NCBI GenBank assembly: GCA_910584865.1
Contig: CAJUCE010000014.1
Span: forward strand, 60,964-124,963
DNA: 64,000 nt
Reading direction: 5' to 3'
Origin: an uncultured Acetatifactor sp.
Lineage (GTDB): Bacteria > Bacillota > Clostridia > Lachnospirales > Lachnospiraceae
Within the stretch, counting starts at the first letter, position 1, and every line of letters begins with the position of its first letter. Shown here piece by piece: positions 15,430 through 24,371 of the stretch. Made by a program: the position numbers and the translations under genes. The notes below the pieces were generated by a model. That model was not told the origin of the DNA. It made no database searches and saw only the letters and a list, made by a program, of their open reading frames with translations.

Positions 15430-17322
15430 TTATTTACGCCTTTCTTTTACCTGTTCCAACTTACTGATAAAAACTGACTCATAATGAGTCCGTCTGCCTA
15501 ACTTACTACACAGGATACATTTTTTCAGTTCTTCCTCTTCATCCAATATCCTGTCCTGAATAATCCCTCTGCGTTTCCGTTCCTTGTAATTCCACAATCG
15601 CTCATATAAACAAATAGCAATTGAGACTAAGCGGCGGGAACGCAGCTCTTCTTTCATCCGTGCTGTTCCATACCAATCTGCCCGATCATACTCGCCCCGA
15701 TTTCCCAGAGCACTCCCCACATACCCCATAATCAGCCCATAGATGCCGCTGACGGTTCCCAGCAACTCTCCATCTGCCACCGAATGATACATTTCTTCAA
15801 ACCGATTCATACAAAGGAAAAACACATTACTTTCCTTATCCATTTCCTGCATCATATTCTGAATACATGCCTGTTCTTCATAAGTCAGAAATTTCTCTCC
15901 TTCTCTGAGAAAAGCTTGAAAAGGCAGGGTAATCTCCAATATAGTCTGCATCCTGGCACAATATGGTTCCCCTTCGATTTCCTTCCGCGCTCTTTGTAAA
16001 TTAATTTCCTTTCGCATCAATACCTGTTGATTACAGGGGATTTCTGTTGATACCAACTTTTTAATCCGATCCAGAAACATCTGCCATTTCACTGTTTCAC
16101 GTTCATTCCCGTAATCCCGCAGCTTTTCCATCATTTGTCTAACTTCCGGACGTCCGGTTATCAATTCCGTTCTTCTCATTTCCCTGGATAACCCAAGGCG
16201 TTCAAAAAGCGCTTCCACAATAGCTTTTTGGGTAATCCGCTGTCTATTCTCTAACCGCTGCAATGTTCTTATATCACAAATTCCCTCACATAATGTCTTC
16301 CTGCTCATCCCCAACATCTGACGTCGGACACGAATCACATCGCTAATACAAAATACGCCTTTCTCCAAATATAGATAGCAATAGCAAAATGTCTCTTTCG
16401 CTATACCGTATTCTTTATATACCGCTTCCAGGCATTGCTTCCAATCTGTATTTTCCTGATACATTTCCTCAAAAGGTCTCACGCACTCTCCTCTTAGTTC
16501 TGCCTTCCGTATCTTCCGTTCAAGATAACGTCCGCGGTATGTAAGCAGCTCCCACAAATAATACATTCGGCATGCATCGCGCAAAATTTCCACTGCCTGA
16601 CAACAATACCGAAAAAGCCATTCCACAGTCTCATCCGTCTCCGGAACACATTTGCACAAAAAATATACTGCCTTAGGATAAATCTTTGCCATTCCTACTT
16701 CGTCCATATCGGCCCTCTCTATACAAGACAGTATCTCCTTATAATGGGCTTCTTTGCCTCCGCCTTTCTGATAAAATTCCGCCTCAAGAATCAGGTTCCA
16801 TTCTTTCAGCGAAAATACCCTCCCATCTAAGGGTTTCTTCCACAAATCAGATATTGTCAACTGTACAGCTTCCTCCAAAATACTGTACATCTCTTCTCTG
16901 TCCGCACCTTCCATTGACCGGATTTGCGCCCACATGCCAAGATAAAACTGGCGTTCCAACCTATCCCCTACCGCTTTACTACCATAATATTTGTTTCCAT
17001 ATCTGCCATAGTATTCTTTCAATAAGGCTTTCGCCCCAGTCACCTCTTCACTACTGATTCGATATAAAATACGCTGACGCATCTCCCACTGTTCATATTC
17101 CCTGTACTGCAAATAATGTTCATAATCTTCTGCGCCCACGCCCAGCCGCTCAAAAATGGCATCTTGTAACCTTTTCGAAACATCTTTTTCTCCTTTTTCC
17201 AACTGAAAAAGCAATTGAACAGTACACAAACCATCGCTGGTTTGTTCCAGTGTATATCCCTTTTTTTCCCGCAATCTATTTATATACATACCGATAGTCT
17301 CTTTATTCCTTTCGTGCTCCAT
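15430..17322 (-). CDS. large regulator with two XRE-type helix-turn-helix domains
   Basis: 630 residues, probably cytoplasmic. The first HTH is at about 9-62 (IGMYINRLREKKGYTLEQ, QLLFQLEKGEKDVSKRLQDAIFERLG). A second, similar HTH is at about 330-385 (VIRVRRQMLGMSRKTL, RTLQRLENRQRITQKAIVEALFERLG). The remaining sequence is helical and rich in Tyr, Glu and Arg, in the manner of TPR-like Rgg/PlcR-type regulators. The internal duplication ending in near-identical IFERLG/LFERLG turns suggests an intragenic repeat. It lies just outside the right flanking repeat and could bind the palindrome there. Target and ligand unknown. RBS AAGGGG. Confidence 0.7.
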   Translation of the reverse strand: MEHERNKETIGMYINRLREKKGYTLEQTSDGLCTVQLLFQLEKGEKDVSKRLQDAIFERLGVGAEDYEHYLQYREYEQWEMRQRILYRISSEEVTGAKALLKEYYGRYGNKYYGSKAVGDRLERQFYLGMWAQIRSMEGADREEMYSILEEAVQLTISDLWKKPLDGRVFSLKEWNLILEAEFYQKGGGKEAHYKEILSCIERADMDEVGMAKIYPKAVYFLCKCVPETDETVEWLFRYCCQAVEILRDACRMYYLWELLTYRGRYLERKIRKAELRGECVRPFEEMYQENTDWKQCLEAVYKEYGIAKETFCYCYLYLEKGVFCISDVIRVRRQMLGMSRKTLCEGICDIRTLQRLENRQRITQKAIVEALFERLGLSREMRRTELITGRPEVRQMMEKLRDYGNERETVKWQMFLDRIKKLVSTEIPCNQQVLMRKEINLQRARKEIEGEPYCARMQTILEITLPFQAFLREGEKFLTYEEQACIQNMMQEMDKESNVFFLCMNRFEEMYHSVADGELLGTVSGIYGLIMGYVGSALGNRGEYDRADWYGTARMKEELRSRRLVSIAICLYERLWNYKERKRRGIIQDRILDEEEELKKCILCSKLGRRTHYESVFISKLEQVKERRK

Positions 17323-17382
17323 AAAAAATACCCCTTAGTTTCTGCAGCATTATGCTTATACATATTTATTTTCCTCTGCCAA

Positions 17383-17485
17383 AAAACAGCCCCGGCAGTC
17401 ACCCTGTCGAAGCTGTTTCATTTTCAAGATATTCCGCGCTCCGCCCCGTTATGGCAGCGAATCGTCTTGGGAATTGCCGGGGCGA
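17383..17485 (-). terminator. terminator of the large GH25 gene
   Basis: On the minus strand AAACAGC pairs with GCTGTTT and is followed by further T; a longer-range GCCCCGGCA/TGCCGGGGC pair encloses it. It lies between the large GH25 gene and the two-HTH regulator, so the regulator probably has its own promoter. Confidence 0.5.
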
Positions 17486-17496
17486 GCCGTGAAGCG

Positions 17497-20400
17497 TTAA
17501 TAGCCCAGATAACTGATATTCATATCTACATTTCCCTTAATACCGCTGACGCTTCCTGTGGACCGGTACTGCCACAGCTCGTATCTGCCCTTATACGTAG
17601 GATTGGCTGCATACTGGGCCAGCCAGATCTTATAGGAGCCCAGACTGCCTGCGTCGATCTTGTTCTCCAGCCACAACTTGTTGGAGTAAACGCCCGCCGT
17701 ATATCCGGCATTCTGAACGGTCTGGCAAAAAGCCTTGCACACTGCTGTCCTGGCAGCCTTGTCTATCTGATCTCCCCGGCCGCCGCTGGCTTCCACATCC
17801 AGGAATACGGGATAGGAAATCCGGTAATTTTTAATCTGTTCCAGCACCATGGAAGCTTCTTCCACCGCTTCCATCTCATCCACCGCCTGGGAGAAGAAAT
17901 ACACGCCTACCTTCAGGCCGGCAGCCGTAGCCCCCTGGATATTCTTCTCGTATTTCGGATCCTCGATCAGTTTTCCCTCCGAAGAGCCTCTGTATCCGCA
18001 GCGGATGATCACATAGGATACGCCGGAATTCTTCACGGCGTTCCAGTCGATATTGCCGTTCCATTTGGACACGTCGATCCCCATGGTTCCGTTTCCTGTC
18101 ACCAGAGAACCGTCGCTTGCAAAGTTATATTTTGCGCCCTGGATCACCTGTTCGCCGGTGACCTTGCTGCCGTCCGCAGTGAAGTAATATACCTTGCCGT
18201 CCAGGGTCTGCCAGCCGCTGTACTTTGCATCTCCCTTCACGAAAAATTTATCGGCAGTATAATAATCCGCCAGGGTGGCTTCCTTATAGGCATTGTCCGC
18301 CAACACATAAATCTGAGTCCCGGAGGCGTCCTTCAGCGGCGTGGCCGTATCCTCCTTCGGATGCTTACGCACTGTGACAATACAGGATGCACTGACCTCT
18401 TCTCCGCTCTCCTTATATCTCACAGTGATGACAGCAGAGCCTTCAGCAACGCCGGTAACGGTAACTGTTTTTCCGTTTACGCTGACTGTGGCTACGTTTC
18501 CGTTGGAGGATTCCGCCGTTACCACCGGCTTATCGGAAAGCGCATTGGTGATTTCCGCATTGATGGTGGCCGGAACCTGAACAAATGCCGTCAGAGCTGC
18601 CTTATCCAACTTGATGGATTTACTGCCTGCCACTGTTACATTGACCGTGGTACTTGCCATTGTATCGCTTCCGCCGTTTTCATAGTTCACGTTCACCGTG
18701 AGGACTGTGCTTCCCACAGCCAACGCGTTGATATTGAGATTGCCGTTCTCGTCCACAGACGCCGTAGCTACCGCAGGGTTGCCTGAGCTCACCGAATAGA
18801 CAAGCTTCTGTCCTGCCGTAAATCCTGATGCCTCGGCCTTGGCCACCAGCTTGGAACCCACAGCCCCGGTTAATGCGGCAGGGCTTACCGATACGGTTCC
18901 CCTGGTAAAGGCAGGAGTCGGATCTGGCGTAGGCGCCTGTGTGGGGGTAGGAGTCGGCGTAGGCGTGGGCGCCTGTGTCGGCGTGGGCACTGGCGTAGGC
19001 ACCGGAGTGGGTGCCTGTGTCGGCGTAGGCTCCGGAGTGGGTGCTTGTGTCGGCACTGGTGTAGGCTCCGGAGTGGGCTCCGGGGTAGGTTCTGGTGTAG
19101 GTTCCGGGGTGGGTTCCGGCGTAGGTTCCGGGGTCGGCTCCGATGTAGGTTCCGGCATCGGCTCTGGCGTAGGTTCCGGCGTCACTGCAGGCTCATCTGT
19201 CGGCTCCGACGTCGGTACTTCCCCGGTCGTGGAATCCGGCGTCGATCCTCCCGCCCCCGTAATATTTCCGTCAGTCTCCGATATGACACTGATCCCGGCA
19301 TCTGCATCCGCTCCGTTCTGCCCTGCCACGGCGCCGTCTTCCGCAGCCGTTCTGCCGTCCCCGCTTACATCCAGTCCGCTCAGGTGCAAAATACTCTTTG
19401 CAAGCGACAATGTCAGCGGATCCGGTATAGTATTCTTGGCCACCTCATTATATGTAGCCGAGATCACCTTGCTCTCCACCCAGGCCACGGTATCCTGCAG
19501 CGAGGATTCCACCACTGTCTCATTCTTTTTGGTATCCTCCTTTGCCGCATTGACTTCCGATTCCTTCTTAATCTCATTTACCACATCTACTTTATTATAC
19601 GCAATCTCCTTTTTCACCTCTACGGACTGACTGTCCGTATTCATGAGATAGTCTGCGTATTTGGCGTCCGTCAGCGGCTCCATCACCACCTGATAGGTGC
19701 CCGGCGTTATATCTTTTTTGTAAATAATACCGTCCATATCATCGTCTGACCAGATCTGGGCCTTGCCGTCAGGCGCCGTGACAGTAACGGAAAAAGGGAC
19801 ATTTGCAACCAGTTTTTCGGTTTTTCTGTTGATAAACTTAATCTTCAGATCCTTCTGAATCGATGTAAAGTTAGGCTCCACAGATACCTGTCTCTCATAT
19901 CCCGTCTCCTGATACTCTTTCTTTGGATCTTCCTCAGGAACAGCGGGAGCCAGGGCAAACTTCGCCATCTGCACGCTGGCCACCGCCAGCAGCCCCTGCT
20001 CTCCGATGGTGGAAATGCCCTCCAGCTGCGCTCCCACATCCGCGAAGTCAGAGAGCTGCTTTTCCGTCACATTCCCATGAATGAACACGCTTCCCGTCAC
20101 AATCGCCAGAATCAATACAGCCACTCCGGTAACCACCATCACCCGGTCCATGGTGTCCATACTGCGTATAATCCGGCCGATTTTATCAAGCAGGTTTTCA
20201 CCCTTCCGGGGTCCTGAGGGCTGTCTTGTACCCTGTCCCGCTTTTGCCTTATATACGGAAGCGGCAGCCGACCGGACCTGGGCGGAACGGGGGCGCTTTT
20301 CCAGATTCTCTGCCGCTCTGCCCGCTTCCCGCCCTGCATATTGCCTGGACACATCCCCGCTCAAATCGTCTGCGCTCTCATGGAAATCCTCCTCTGACTC

Positions 20401-21024
20401 CTCCGGAGATTCTTCATAATATTCTGACTCTTCGTAATCTTCCTCAGACCAGGCTTCCATCTCCTCATATCCTGCATCAAGATCCTCGGCAAACGTATAA
20501 TCACCCTCCGGCCGCTCCTGCCGGGGATATTCCGAGGTACCGAAGCCGTCCTGCTCCCCCTCCATCCACTCATACTCACCGACAAGGCCCTCCCTAGTCT
20601 CCCGGGCGCCGGATTCCCCGGTCAGATCGCCGTATATACTGTCGGACTCTTCCGAGGAAGTATATTCCTCCGGCAATTCTTCCTCCAGCCCCTCATATGC
20701 GCAGGCTCTGTCCTCATCAAACGCATACACAGCATCTCCTCCAAACATTTCCGGATCCTCTGCTGCTTCCGCCGTCAGATCGTCTCCTGCCGCTTCCGGA
20801 ACTGCACGCTCTTCCTCCGGCCAGTCCTCTGCCGCTTCATAATCCCTCTCAGCATCCTCTGTCCAATCCTCATTGCCGCGGCCTTCCTCTATCCCGTCAT
20901 CGCCTTCGCTGTCCCAGTCGTATTCCCTGCCGTCCCCGTCTTCCAGTTCCCGGTCATCCTCTTCATATAGATCCTCATCTACGGAAGTTCCCGTTCCTAT
21001 GATACGCTGAAATAATTTTTTCAT
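17497..21024 (-). CDS. giant membrane-anchored GH25 muramidase with acidic tail, PT stalk and Big domains
   Basis: 1175 residues. About 1-230 is very acidic (Asp/Glu, many Tyr and Trp) and cytoplasmic. A basic patch follows, then one membrane span at about 292-314. Next come a SpaA/prealbumin-like beta domain at about 385-470 (DDDMDGIIYKKDITPGTY), a Pro-Thr-Glu repeat stalk at about 608-706, and two Big_2-like Ig domains at about 708-890. Choline-binding-like YYFTADGSKVTGE repeats sit at about 925-975, and the GH25 domain at about 978-1174 (GIDVSKWNGNIDW, YPVFLDVEASGG, YTAGVYSNKLW, WQYRSTG). The stalk probably spans the wall so that the hydrolase works at its outer part. A good promoter is at 21070-21098. 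Confidence 0.88.
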   Translation of the reverse strand: MKKLFQRIIGTGTSVDEDLYEEDDRELEDGDGREYDWDSEGDDGIEEGRGNEDWTEDAERDYEAAEDWPEEERAVPEAAGDDLTAEAAEDPEMFGGDAVYAFDEDRACAYEGLEEELPEEYTSSEESDSIYGDLTGESGARETREGLVGEYEWMEGEQDGFGTSEYPRQERPEGDYTFAEDLDAGYEEMEAWSEEDYEESEYYEESPEESEEDFHESADDLSGDVSRQYAGREAGRAAENLEKRPRSAQVRSAAASVYKAKAGQGTRQPSGPRKGENLLDKIGRIIRSMDTMDRVMVVTGVAVLILAIVTGSVFIHGNVTEKQLSDFADVGAQLEGISTIGEQGLLAVASVQMAKFALAPAVPEEDPKKEYQETGYERQVSVEPNFTSIQKDLKIKFINRKTEKLVANVPFSVTVTAPDGKAQIWSDDDMDGIIYKKDITPGTYQVVMEPLTDAKYADYLMNTDSQSVEVKKEIAYNKVDVVNEIKKESEVNAAKEDTKKNETVVESSLQDTVAWVESKVISATYNEVAKNTIPDPLTLSLAKSILHLSGLDVSGDGRTAAEDGAVAGQNGADADAGISVISETDGNITGAGGSTPDSTTGEVPTSEPTDEPAVTPEPTPEPMPEPTSEPTPEPTPEPTPEPTPEPTPEPTPEPTPVPTQAPTPEPTPTQAPTPVPTPVPTPTQAPTPTPTPTPTQAPTPDPTPAFTRGTVSVSPAALTGAVGSKLVAKAEASGFTAGQKLVYSVSSGNPAVATASVDENGNLNINALAVGSTVLTVNVNYENGGSDTMASTTVNVTVAGSKSIKLDKAALTAFVQVPATINAEITNALSDKPVVTAESSNGNVATVSVNGKTVTVTGVAEGSAVITVRYKESGEEVSASCIVTVRKHPKEDTATPLKDASGTQIYVLADNAYKEATLADYYTADKFFVKGDAKYSGWQTLDGKVYYFTADGSKVTGEQVIQGAKYNFASDGSLVTGNGTMGIDVSKWNGNIDWNAVKNSGVSYVIIRCGYRGSSEGKLIEDPKYEKNIQGATAAGLKVGVYFFSQAVDEMEAVEEASMVLEQIKNYRISYPVFLDVEASGGRGDQIDKAARTAVCKAFCQTVQNAGYTAGVYSNKLWLENKIDAGSLGSYKIWLAQYAANPTYKGRYELWQYRSTGSVSGIKGNVDMNISYLGY
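18905..19200 (-). repeat. tandem coding repeat for the Pro-Thr/Glu stalk
   Basis: A 6- to 12-base period encoding PTP/PEP units (TPEP then TPTQAP variants). In-frame length change is expected between strains. Confidence 0.8.
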
Positions 21025-21069
21025 CCTGATACCCTCTCCAAACCATCAGTAACGTAACAAATCTGTAAT

Positions 21070-21098
21070 ATTATAGCATCCCGGCAGCCCTGCTGCAA
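21070..21098 (-). promoter_or_regulatory. sigma-A promoter of the giant GH25 gene
   Basis: Minus strand TTGCAG (21093-21098), 17 bases, TATAAT (21070-21075); leader of about 40 bases. Confidence 0.65.
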
Positions 21099-21122
21099 GC
21101 CGGAACAGCATTTCTTCATAAA

Positions 21123-21200
21123 TTTTTTAACCTTTCTTAAAAACCAAATCCCCGCCTTCCCATTTCTTCTTCATAAATTCTTAAAAACTTTTAAAACGTA
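21123..21200. promoter_or_regulatory. paired TTAA-type direct repeats in a divergent intergenic region
   Basis: TTAACCTTTCTTAAAAA and TTAAAAACTTTTAAAA each show two TTAAx half-sites about one helical turn apart, the spacing used by OmpR/PhoP-class regulators. TTCTTCATAAATT is also repeated twice here. The region lies between the giant GH25 gene and the SGNH-like gene. Confidence 0.3.
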
Positions 21201-21265
21201 TTAATATTGTGGACTTTCTTGTCCCATAATAGTAAAATAAAACAAAAAGCGAAATGGAGCTCCAA

Positions 21266-22456
21266 ATGAAAAATAAAAAAACCGGACAAAACAATTTAAA
21301 GGGAAATCTTCCCCCTATACCTGATATAGACATCATTGATCTGGAAAGCGAAGACTCCGCCGGTCAGCTCGCCGCTGCGTCCTCAAGAATGTTGCCGCAG
21401 CCCGAAGTTTCTGCCCCTCCCGCACGGCTCCCGCAAAAGGCGGGGAAAAAGACCGTTCTTTCCCGTATCAATATTCATATCGTCCTGTTGATCGTATTCA
21501 TCCTGTTTATACTGGGCCTGCTCTATAAATTCTTTAATTTCGGAGAACGGGTGAATCTGGATGAAATCTTCAAGGACGGTCCGGGAGACGTGGACGATAC
21601 CTTTGATACCATTCTGCCCTTGACAGACGCGGATGGCAATCCGCTCTACCAGAAATACGGCGAGGGCACTACCATACTGGCCTTCGGCAATGCGCCCTTC
21701 GCCGATGACCGGGGTTCCGATGAGAATCTGGCCAGCCTCATTTCTCAGATGACGGGAGCCACCGTGTACAATTGTGCTGTCAGCGGCAGCTTTCTGGCCG
21801 CGGAGGCCGATGACCTGGATCCGGTTGCGCATCCCTGGGATGTATTTAACTTTTACTGGCTCTGCGGCATGGCTACCAAATTCCATAGCGAAGTACCGGA
21901 AAAATATCTGCAGGGTGTAGAGATTCTGGGCGATCAGGCTCCCAAAGAGGCCATGGAGGTCTACAACACGCTGACCACCCTCGACCTGAATGAAGTGGAT
22001 GTGATCGTAATCATGTACGATGCCAGCGATTATCTGGCCGGACACCAGATGTACAACGACGGAAACAACACGGATCTCCTGCAATTTACAGGCAATATGG
22101 AGGCCGGAATCGAGCTGCTGCGGTTCTGCTATCCCGATATCCGTATCATGGTCCTGTCTCCCACTTATGCCTACGGACTTGACGAGAACGGAAACTATGT
22201 CAGCAGTGATATTCAGCGGTATGGCTGGGATGTTCTGTCCACCTATTCTATCAAGCAATATGCTTCCTGCGCCTCGAAAATGGTTACCTTTGTGGACAAT
22301 CTCTACGGGACCGTAACAGAGGATAATGCACAGGATTATCTCATCGACCATCTGCATCTGAATGTGGCGGGCAGAAAAAAAGTAGCCGAACGCTTTGTCT
22401 ATGCGCTCAACTACTTTGAACATATGCTGGATTCAGAAGCACCTGCGCCCAATTGA
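21266..22456 (+). CDS. membrane-anchored SGNH-fold protein lacking the catalytic serine
   Basis: 396 residues, starting MKNKKTGQNN; GGAG seven bases upstream decides this start over 21254. A cytoplasmic tail of about 65 residues precedes one span (about 70-92), then an extracytoplasmic SGNH-like domain. Aligned by eye with the SGNH proteins at 29.5 and 47.2 kb, block I FGDS is FGNA (Ser to Ala) and block III GxND is DASD (Asn to Ser), while block V DHLHLN keeps Asp and His. It is therefore probably a non-catalytic binding or scaffold protein. It is divergent from the giant GH25 gene and shares its control region. Confidence 0.75.
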   Translation: MKNKKTGQNNLKGNLPPIPDIDIIDLESEDSAGQLAAASSRMLPQPEVSAPPARLPQKAGKKTVLSRINIHIVLLIVFILFILGLLYKFFNFGERVNLDEIFKDGPGDVDDTFDTILPLTDADGNPLYQKYGEGTTILAFGNAPFADDRGSDENLASLISQMTGATVYNCAVSGSFLAAEADDLDPVAHPWDVFNFYWLCGMATKFHSEVPEKYLQGVEILGDQAPKEAMEVYNTLTTLDLNEVDVIVIMYDASDYLAGHQMYNDGNNTDLLQFTGNMEAGIELLRFCYPDIRIMVLSPTYAYGLDENGNYVSSDIQRYGWDVLSTYSIKQYASCASKMVTFVDNLYGTVTEDNAQDYLIDHLHLNVAGRKKVAERFVYALNYFEHMLDSEAPAPN

Positions 22457-22493
22457 TCCCGCCAAAGTCCATCGTGCCTGCAGCCTCATCCCT

Positions 22494-23270
22494 CTATGGC
22501 TGTCCGTCCGGAACCACCAGCTCGATAACCGGATCCCGGTATATGATATAACCGTCGGTCTCCCCGAATATTTCCCATCCGTACTCTTTCAGCTCTCCTT
22601 TGATCTTTTGGTTTACAGGCAGGATGCAATAATGGCATCCTGCCTCTCTGGCAAGGGGCACCATCTTTTCCGCATCGATTATTTCTTCGATCATGGCATC
22701 CCGAAGCAGATCGCGATAATGCCATCTGTCCACCGTCATCTCTCTTCCGTAGGGCATACAGATCGTCGGATCATACTGTCTCACATAGGATACAAGTTCC
22801 AGCGGAAACAATGCCATAACCTCTCTTCCGGGCACCCGTATGGCATCGCAGATGTGAACCACACTGTCCGGCATATGCCAGACATTCTCCGCTTTGGAAA
22901 AAAGAGGACTGCTGTATATGAAACTGCCGGAAACCGCGATCATCCCCACCGCGCACAAGGCAAAAAGATCTGCCCTGCGCCTGTCCATAAATCTGCCGTA
23001 AATACAGACAGTAGTATATGCGATCACCGGCGTAATCGGCAACAGCCACAGAATACGGTAATAGATCTCTCCTTCTGCCACATTATAAACCAGCCGGGCA
23101 AACAGGGGATTGAAATAGACCAGCAACAAGATCACCGGCATATAGAGAAACAACAGCCGGAGATACTTTCTTTTTTCATTTATCCAGAGATAAATCAGCG
23201 ATATCATGTACCAGATCACAATCAGTCCGGTGCCCATATATTCTCGAAACAAAGCCGCAGCATCACCCAC
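22494..23270 (-). CDS. membrane protein with soluble C-terminus (GT-C-like tail)
   Basis: 258 residues. Four or five spans in the first 140 residues (for example LFLYMPVILLLVYF and RILWLLPITPVIAYTTV), then an extracytoplasmic part of about 120 residues with YGWEIFGETDGYIIYRDP. The start is GTG at 23270 with GGAGG eight bases upstream. It is in the same frame as the gene above it (23304-24371), separated by a stop and 33 bases with another stop. Membrane glycosyltransferases often end with this kind of domain, so the two may be halves of one ancestral gene or two cooperating subunits. Confidence 0.6.
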   Translation of the reverse strand: MGDAAALFREYMGTGLIVIWYMISLIYLWINEKRKYLRLLFLYMPVILLLVYFNPLFARLVYNVAEGEIYYRILWLLPITPVIAYTTVCIYGRFMDRRRADLFALCAVGMIAVSGSFIYSSPLFSKAENVWHMPDSVVHICDAIRVPGREVMALFPLELVSYVRQYDPTICMPYGREMTVDRWHYRDLLRDAMIEEIIDAEKMVPLAREAGCHYCILPVNQKIKGELKEYGWEIFGETDGYIIYRDPVIELVVPDGQP

Positions 23271-23303
23271 TCTTCACACCCTCCATCTCAATACTCTATT
23301 GCT

Positions 23304-24371
23304 TCAGTCAAAAAGGAAATAGAGAACACCGTAACACAGACAGGGAATACAGCAGGCCGCCAGCGGAAACAGCACCTGAAACCGCTTGTAGCATATGGCA
23401 CCCAGCAGACCGGCCACACCTATGGCGAGACATACCAGCAGGACACCCAAAGTACTGCATAGACATCCGGTGAGCATACCCGCTGCGATCAGCAAATACA
23501 ACATCCAGTGACGCTTTCCCTTTGCCTCCAGCTTGCGCAGCAGCAGCAAAAGCAGCAGAAGCAGAAACGGTATTACCAGACTTCCCAGCGCAGCCTTGCC
23601 CTGTCTGCTTCTGGCAATCATGAAATTCTCCACTGTATAAATGGAATAATTGCCAAACAGCACCAGAATTTCCGTAAAAATCAAAAACAGAGCCAGCTTT
23701 CCCCCTTTTTCCGGAATCAGTACACTTCCCAGCAGATAGAATATACCGTAAGCCATGGCAATCAGCACCACTGGAAGCACCACCTGTGCCACCATTACCG
23801 CCGGCATTCCTGACATCCTGGCCAGAAAAGCCACCCAGATGGGAAACGGCGCTAAACCGTGCCTCATATCCAGTTTCGTCCCTCCCCCGGTATAAGGCAG
23901 AACCTCGTACATGGTATTGGAGCTCTCGGTAATGGAAGATACCGCCACATAATACGCGTCATCCGTATCCCCATAGGCAAGTCTCACAGCCTGTACCAGT
24001 TGGAACAGGAGCAATCCCCAGAAAAGCATCCACAGTACAACGCTCCGGTTCTCCTTCCCCCGAAACAGCCCGCGCAGGGATACCCGCCCGTATCGCATTA
24101 CCTTCACCCGGCGCTGTATTTCCATGGCCAGAGCCATCAATGTCAATGCCGCCATATAGCCCAGGAATAGTTGTACCAGATATTCAAATCGTTTCTCTCT
24201 TAAAATCAAAGGGACGCAGATCAGCTGAAATCCCGCCCACAGGGCAAATTGTCCGCTCACCCATCGAAATACCATCTTCTCCCCGATTTTATCTATATTT
24301 ATAAACAGGCCGCCGATAACAGTGGGAATGATCAGCAACAGCAATGCCAAAATCAATAATTGAACGATCAC
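23304..24371 (-). CDS. DUF6077-like multi-pass membrane protein
   Basis: 355 residues with about nine or ten spans. After the first spans there is an extracytoplasmic loop with DTDDAYY, which resembles the acidic first-loop motif of GT-C glycosyltransferases, and GGGTKLDMRHGLAPFPIW. I chose the GTG at 24371, which overlaps the upstream stop as GTGA and has AAGG upstream, over the longest frame (24431). Probably handles a lipid-linked sugar; substrate unknown. Confidence 0.6.
   Translation of the reverse strand: MIVQLLILALLLLIIPTVIGGLFINIDKIGEKMVFRWVSGQFALWAGFQLICVPLILREKRFEYLVQLFLGYMAALTLMALAMEIQRRVKVMRYGRVSLRGLFRGKENRSVVLWMLFWGLLLFQLVQAVRLAYGDTDDAYYVAVSSITESSNTMYEVLPYTGGGTKLDMRHGLAPFPIWVAFLARMSGMPAVMVAQVVLPVVLIAMAYGIFYLLGSVLIPEKGGKLALFLIFTEILVLFGNYSIYTVENFMIARSRQGKAALGSLVIPFLLLLLLLLLRKLEAKGKRHWMLYLLIAAGMLTGCLCSTLGVLLVCLAIGVAGLLGAICYKRFQVLFPLAACCIPCLCYGVLYFLFD

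Noticed and set aside
17215..18786. Long plus-strand open frame of 523 codons
   Set aside because: It is antisense to the GH25 gene and the two-HTH gene, has no RBS, and its composition is that of a shadow frame.
23271..23306. Sequencing error splitting one membrane protein gene
   Set aside because: The two halves are in the same frame, but two in-frame stops and a proper RBS before the GTG at 23270 separate them; kept as two genes with the alternative noted.
22395..23462. 355-codon plus-strand frame
   Set aside because: Overlaps the end of the SGNH-like gene and is antisense to two membrane protein genes; no RBS or family resemblance.
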